Positions 7,769 through 10,698 of a stretch of 10,698 nucleotides of DNA are shown in pieces. The translations under genes and the position numbers were made by a program. Within the stretch, counting starts at the first letter, position 1. The number at the start of each line of letters is the position of its first letter. The DNA is from JBNKEI01 sp050288705 (GTDB taxonomy: Bacteria > Myxococcota > Myxococcia > Myxococcales > UBA5297), in the NCBI GenBank assembly GCA_050288705.1, contig JBNKEI010000051.1, forward strand, positions 1 to 10,698, given 5' to 3'. The notes below the pieces were generated by a model. That model did no database searches. It saw nothing but the letters and a program-made list of their open reading frames with translations, and was not told where the DNA came from.

Positions 7769-9100
7769 ATGTTGTTCAAGCAAATTTCTTACGACATTGA
7801 ATGCGGAATGGAACTATTTACGGTATGTAATTATAAATGCAAGTTTTGCTCAGGACCAAAAACTAAAAAGCTTTCCCGGAGAGGACGAACTCGCGAGGAT
7901 GTCTCCAAAATCATTGAGTTTTTTCAAGAAACTGACAAAACCTGGCTTCTTGGTTTTTCGGGAGGAGAGCCGTCAATACATCCTTTCTTTGCCGAGCTGG
8001 TGACAGAGATTCAAAAACGCCATTATCTTTACTTTTTTACCAATTTGTCGTTTGATGTGCAGAAATTCATGAAACTGGCGCGCCCAGAACGGGTGCAGTA
8101 CATGAAAACCTCGTTACATCCCGAGGCGGATATAGATGTCTTTATGGAGAAATATGAACTATTGTTAAAAAACGATTATAATCCAATTTTAATTATGGTT
8201 TCTGCTCCCGATACTTTTGATCGTATCGAGCGGGTGGCAGCAATTTGCAGACAAAAGCAATATCCTTTTACTCTTTCTACTATGGAAGGACCTTATAATG
8301 ATCAAAACTATCCTCAAGACTATACCGATCAGGAAACTGCATTTATAGAAAAGCATTTGCGAGAACCTGGTAATCTGGTTCGGCTTTTCAGTAAAACTGC
8401 CGGAGGAGCAAATACTTATGGAATGCGTTGCCGAGCGGGACGGGCCAGTTTTTCGCTGGACTTAGAAAGTGGTGATTTTAGAACCTGTGAATCAGTAGGA
8501 AAACTTCACGGAAACATTTACGAGGGGACTTTCCAAGCGTCGCCAGAAGACATTCTTTGCCCTGCCATTAATGGATGCGTAGGTTATGACCGTCATATGT
8601 ATTTGCCCGAAGCCTATGGGCAATTTTACGAGAACTCGTCAAATTACTGGCGGGGGAGGGAAGTGCAGAACGAGCCAGGCTATCCAAAAAATCTTTATGA
8701 CATTCTTCGTGCGGATACCGCAAAATCGTCAAAACTGATTTCTCAAGCTCTTAACGCGGTTCTGGAATGTATTGGAAATTCCAAAACATTATTTTGGGGA
8801 GCTGGTATTTATGGTGGCAAAATACTCCATGCCCTGCGCGAGCTTCATGGAGATTCATTTCCGCAAGTAGTAGGGTTTATTGATGCCTTAAAAGAGCGGC
8901 ATGAAATGTCTATATTGAATCTTCCCGTATATTCTCCGCATGACCCCAAAGTGTATGAGGCAGAAAAGATAGTGATTACTTCTTTTGCTTTCGAAAAAGA
9001 CATTGCCATACAAGCAGCCGAATTGGGACTTGCCTCGAAGATTCTTCCTCTTCATTCGAAACTTCTTAATCCCATGGGCATTAAGGGCGGGATTTTCTAA
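7769..9100 (+). CDS. Radical SAM protein with extra Cys cluster and fused Rossmann-like sugar-enzyme domain
   Basis: The N-terminal radical SAM core has CNYKCKFC, the CX3CX2C motif at Cys20, 24 and 27 that holds the SAM-binding 4Fe-4S cluster. FSGGEPSIHPFF follows, with the SAM-amino-binding GGE at 65-67. After the barrel, Cys221, 240, 264 and 270 have the look of a twitch/SPASM-like auxiliary cluster. From about 335 a second domain begins with LFWGAGIYGGKILHAL (341-356), a glycine-rich Rossmann turn. It continues VVGFIDALKE..., LPVYSPHDP and EKIVITSFAFEKDIAIQAAELGL, resembling the C-terminal domain of sugar C-methyltransferases and other sugar-modifying enzymes. A role in radical modification of a sugar or sugar-bearing peptide is inferred; the reaction is unknown. 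GAGGGA at 7757-7762, six bases before the ATG, is a good ribosome site. It is the second gene of the GT2 operon, and its stop is only 19 bases from the end of a decayed gene on the other strand. Confidence 0.88.
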   Translation: MLFKQISYDIECGMELFTVCNYKCKFCSGPKTKKLSRRGRTREDVSKIIEFFQETDKTWLLGFSGGEPSIHPFFAELVTEIQKRHYLYFFTNLSFDVQKFMKLARPERVQYMKTSLHPEADIDVFMEKYELLLKNDYNPILIMVSAPDTFDRIERVAAICRQKQYPFTLSTMEGPYNDQNYPQDYTDQETAFIEKHLREPGNLVRLFSKTAGGANTYGMRCRAGRASFSLDLESGDFRTCESVGKLHGNIYEGTFQASPEDILCPAINGCVGYDRHMYLPEAYGQFYENSSNYWRGREVQNEPGYPKNLYDILRADTAKSSKLISQALNAVLECIGNSKTLFWGAGIYGGKILHALRELHGDSFPQVVGFIDALKERHEMSILNLPVYSPHDPKVYEAEKIVITSFAFEKDIAIQAAELGLASKILPLHSKLLNPMGIKGGIF

Positions 9101-9119
9101 AAAGACCATCAGCTTGTAA

Positions 9120-9570
9120 TCAGCTCGTTCGCGTGATGCAAAACCATTTCTTGTTCTTGGTTAATCCGACCCGCCCAAATTGCCAACGAAATGCCTCCGC
9201 GGTATTCATGCAGCTACCCGCCACCACGCCGCTGTTATTGATTCCTTTTGCATCGCAGCGCATATTGCCAGGTAATACACCTAAGTCATACATGCGCCCA
9301 GCGTACCAAATGAAAGGACGTGTTTGTAAATTGCCCGTAGCTGAGCCACCGGCAACTAATCCCCAATCGTTGATATCGTTTGCCCAGCTTTCGAAGCCGC
9401 CCAGGGCCCAAGTCGTGATTGGGCAATACACCTAGGTCGATTATTTCGTACGGATAAGAACAACCCTCCGAAAGTGCATCCGCTAAATGCAAAGCATCAC
9501 TGTCTTTTTCAGCCTCCGAGGATCCGATAAATCCTAGCAGAACAATAGCCAGTACTTTCGATCAGTTCAC
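9120..9570 (-). pseudogene. Decayed HAF-repeat secreted protein
   Basis: Read leftward, a GTG at 9570 is followed by AAC and then TGA (9562-9564). Beyond it the frame gives SKVLAIVLLGFIGSSEA, a plain signal peptide, and later YEIIDLGVLP, the opening of a HAF repeat. Homology then switches frame near 9400-9412, within DLG/LGG, to GGFESWANDINDWGLVAGGS, RPFIWYAGRMYDLGVLPG and DAKGINNSGVVAGS...AFRW. This is two consecutive HAF units (DLG-x-L, A-x-x-IN-x-x-G-x-V-x-G, F-x-W). After AFRW the sequence loses similarity and stops at TGA 9120-9122. HAF proteins are exported proteins of unknown function with many such units. The nonsense codon, the frameshift (one extra base, or two lost) and the missing C-terminus together show a remnant. 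An authentic start further upstream is possible, but I see none. Confidence 0.75.
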
Positions 9571-9723
9571 TTGGTTTCGCTATTGTAAAAAAATTTGCAA
9601 AGTCACTCCCTTTTTTACGAATAATTTGTAGTATTAAAGCGTCTAATCATTTCAAAGATTGTATTTCAAAAATTTTTGTTAAATTTTTAAAGATTCGCAT
9701 CCGTTGGGCGTGAGCCTGATTAA

Positions 9724-10053
9724 TTAATAACAAACAAACGGATACTCAACTGCGGTATTACAACTTTTTGGGCTTGCGAATTTAAATTTCCAACTGCGTA
9801 TTGATCTCAAAACGCACTGTTCAAGAGTGGCTTGAGTCATAGTGCTTTTTTTCACGAAAATAGATCTTTCCGTTCCATCATTCTTAATGACAAACCTGAA
9901 TATTATTTTACCCTTGAGAGCAGAAGAAGTTCTTATGTGTATGGTACACGCTTCTAGTTCAGTTATGTGTCGTTGTACTGTCTCATGGATTTCTTTTTTT
10001 ATAGTTGCATCCTCGGACAAATACTCGGGAGGGTATCTCCCACAAATGTCCAC
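9724..10053 (-). pseudogene. Orphan TonB/AgmX/PglI-type C-terminal domain, 5'-truncated
   Basis: The 109 residues match the C-terminal domain shared by TonB-like, AgmX and PglI proteins. There is an initial helix IKKEIHETVQRHITELEAC, then LKGKIIFRFVIKNDGTERSIFVKKST (about 46-71), the helix TLEQCVLRSIRSWKF (76-90) and the closing AVEYPFVCY in place of the usual V-x-YPF. In this family the domain ends a longer protein with a membrane anchor and a proline- or charge-rich linker. None of that is here. A TAG stop (10054-10056) directly precedes the only start, a GTG at 10053 with no ribosome site. The tyrosine that usually follows the first Cys is replaced (ACT). I read it as the 3' remnant of a larger gene cut at about 10030-10060, next to the helix-turn-helix ORF. 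A free-standing short domain protein is less likely. Confidence 0.6.
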
Positions 10054-10306
10054 CTACGGCAGCGCCTCACAAAGCGGCGGTGCCACAGGGGGCAGAGCCT
10101 CACAACGGACTTCATCGCGGAGCGGGCGTACCCACTATACAGACGAAGAAAAATCTACAACGCTAAGAGATTGGCAGGCTAGTGGGGCATCGCTGGAGGA
10201 ATATTCCAGGAGAACGGGAATCCCGAACTCACCAAGGGGGCCAACCCAAGGCAAAATTTTATGCTGCTCGTTTAAAGACTTAAGAAAAGAGCTCAGCCTG
10301 GAATGA
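10046..10306 (+). mobile_element. Transposase-type helix-turn-helix ORF remnant
   Basis: From ATG 10046 to TGA 10304-10306 the frame encodes 86 residues. The first 30 are Ser/Gly/Arg-rich. The part YTDEEKSTTLRDWQASGAS followed by LEEYSRRTGIP matches the helix-turn-helix at the start of many transposase accessory proteins, such as IS66-type TnpA: a basic aromatic start, EE, a W-x-x-SG-x-S turn, then a recognition helix ending in GI. After GIPN the similarity is lost where a 'stxxxW' segment would be expected, so a frameshift or truncation is likely. The patch is GC-richer than the AT-rich spacer to its left. A short hairpin, GGGAG/CTCCC at 10027-10041, lies just upstream of the ATG. I found no terminal inverted repeats. 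It may instead be a stand-alone regulator fragment. Confidence 0.45.
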
Positions 10307-10698
10307 ACAACGCGATTTCGCGCATGGAAGTCCGGTAGCACTTCCCATTTGTCGGGTCGGCTGAGCAGGATTTGCGCAATCTCGGGCGCTAGGTCTGCCA
10401 TGAGCCCCATGCCGGCGTTGGCCAGAAATCGATTTTCCTTAAATGCCAGATCCAACTCGGTAGGTGTTTCCGCAAGAATGAATTTGCGAGGGAGCCGGTC
10501 TTCATTTTGGACAGCATATTGAATGAGCATGCGTCCTGGTGGGGTCTCCGCTGCGCTAGAGGTGAACGTGGCCCACTGTACAAGTGCCATCTGCAGGTCA
10601 CTGCCGCCGTTGTCGGAAGCTGCTCGCTCGATTACCCAGTGTTCCCAGGAAGTAACCAAGTAGGCGATTTCTGCCATAGCTATGTCTGCCAGTCTTCG
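10135..10698 (-). CDS. Unrecognised protein, 3' part, with a likely aberrant tail (5' end outside window)
   Basis: The frame is open from the window edge and closes at TAA-side position 10135. An ATG at 10677 exists, but no ribosome site precedes it and the frame stays open above it, so the gene probably begins outside the window. Residues from the edge to about 10310 look like a genuine soluble, mostly helical protein (IAYLVTSWEHWVIERAA, LQMALVQWATF, LAPEIAQILLSRPDKWEVLP). There is no signal peptide or membrane helix, and I cannot assign a family. The last ~50 residues run antisense to the helix-turn-helix ORF and end SLSVVDFSSSV. They are probably not native, which implies that the original 3' end was lost by insertion or rearrangement near 10300. 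Confidence 0.5.
   Translation of the reverse strand, partial: RRLADIAMAEIAYLVTSWEHWVIERAASDNGGSDLQMALVQWATFTSSAAETPPGRMLIQYAVQNEDRLPRKFILAETPTELDLAFKENRFLANAGMGLMADLAPEIAQILLSRPDKWEVLPDFHARNRVVHSRLSSFLKSLNEQHKILPWVGPLGEFGIPVLLEYSSSDAPLACQSLSVVDFSSSV

Noticed and set aside
9625..9655. TTGAAA and TACAAA on the - strand as a promoter for the HAF remnant
   Set aside because: The spacing is 19 bases and the -10 match is weak in very AT-rich DNA where such hexamers are expected by chance.
9660..9723. AT-rich runs that could form a weak hairpin after the TonB-domain remnant
   Set aside because: The stem would be A-T only and lacks a GC core followed by a T run, so I do not call a terminator.
9842..10045. 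Upstream extension of the helix-turn-helix frame on the + strand
   Set aside because: It is antisense to the TonB/AgmX-type domain, which has clear family features; the ATG at 10046 gives the sensible start.

Overview
The window looks like a piece of a Gram-negative chromosome of moderate, slightly AT-biased composition. Several features point towards Myxococcota or the former Deltaproteobacteria. The DNA polymerase III delta subunit (HolA) is unusually long and carries an extra charged segment, which I recall from myxobacterial homologues. There is a TonB/AgmX/PglI-type C-terminal domain, a family common in that group, and a HAF-repeat secreted protein. This placement rests on remembered family features, not on a search.

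Left part (1-3726): the last codons of a family-4 glycosyltransferase run into the window on the + strand. Facing it on the - strand is a compact housekeeping operon, holB-holA-truA. These encode the clamp-loader subunits delta' and delta and tRNA pseudouridine synthase A. Both internal junctions are four-base ATGA overlaps without a visible Shine-Dalgarno sequence, so the three genes are probably translationally coupled. The 163-base leader upstream of holB holds an imperfect four-copy heptamer repeat and a possible 18-codon leader ORF.

Middle part (3727-9100): a small unrecognised protein (131 aa, polar N-terminus, possible AP2-like C-terminus) lies on the - strand. Next comes a Maf/DUF115 protein of about 673 aa, also on the - strand. 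Divergent from it, across a ~246-base intergenic region, is a two-gene + strand operon. It encodes a GT2 glycosyltransferase with a helical, TPR-like C-terminus, followed 23 bases later by a radical SAM protein. The radical SAM protein has four further Cys that could bind an auxiliary Fe-S cluster, and a fused C-terminal Rossmann-like domain of the type seen in sugar-modifying enzymes. Together these read as a glycan-modification locus for flagellin or another surface structure. No flagellin or sugar-nucleotide synthesis gene is in view, so the target is inferred.

Right part (9101-10698): this is a graveyard. In order there is a HAF-repeat secreted protein remnant (- strand) with a nonsense codon in its leader, a frameshift and a lost C-terminus; an AT-rich spacer (9571-9723) with no gene; an orphan TonB/AgmX C-terminal domain cut off at its 5' end; a GC-richer patch encoding a transposase-like helix-turn-helix; and the 3' part of an unrecognised gene whose tail runs antisense through that patch. 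The clean breaks suggest an insertion or rearrangement joint near 10030-10060 and another near 10300.

I saw no tRNA, rRNA, CRISPR array or convincing intrinsic terminator. No gene-free stretch exceeds 300 bases. The gaps 259-430, 4123-4364 and 9571-9723 show nothing I can name.
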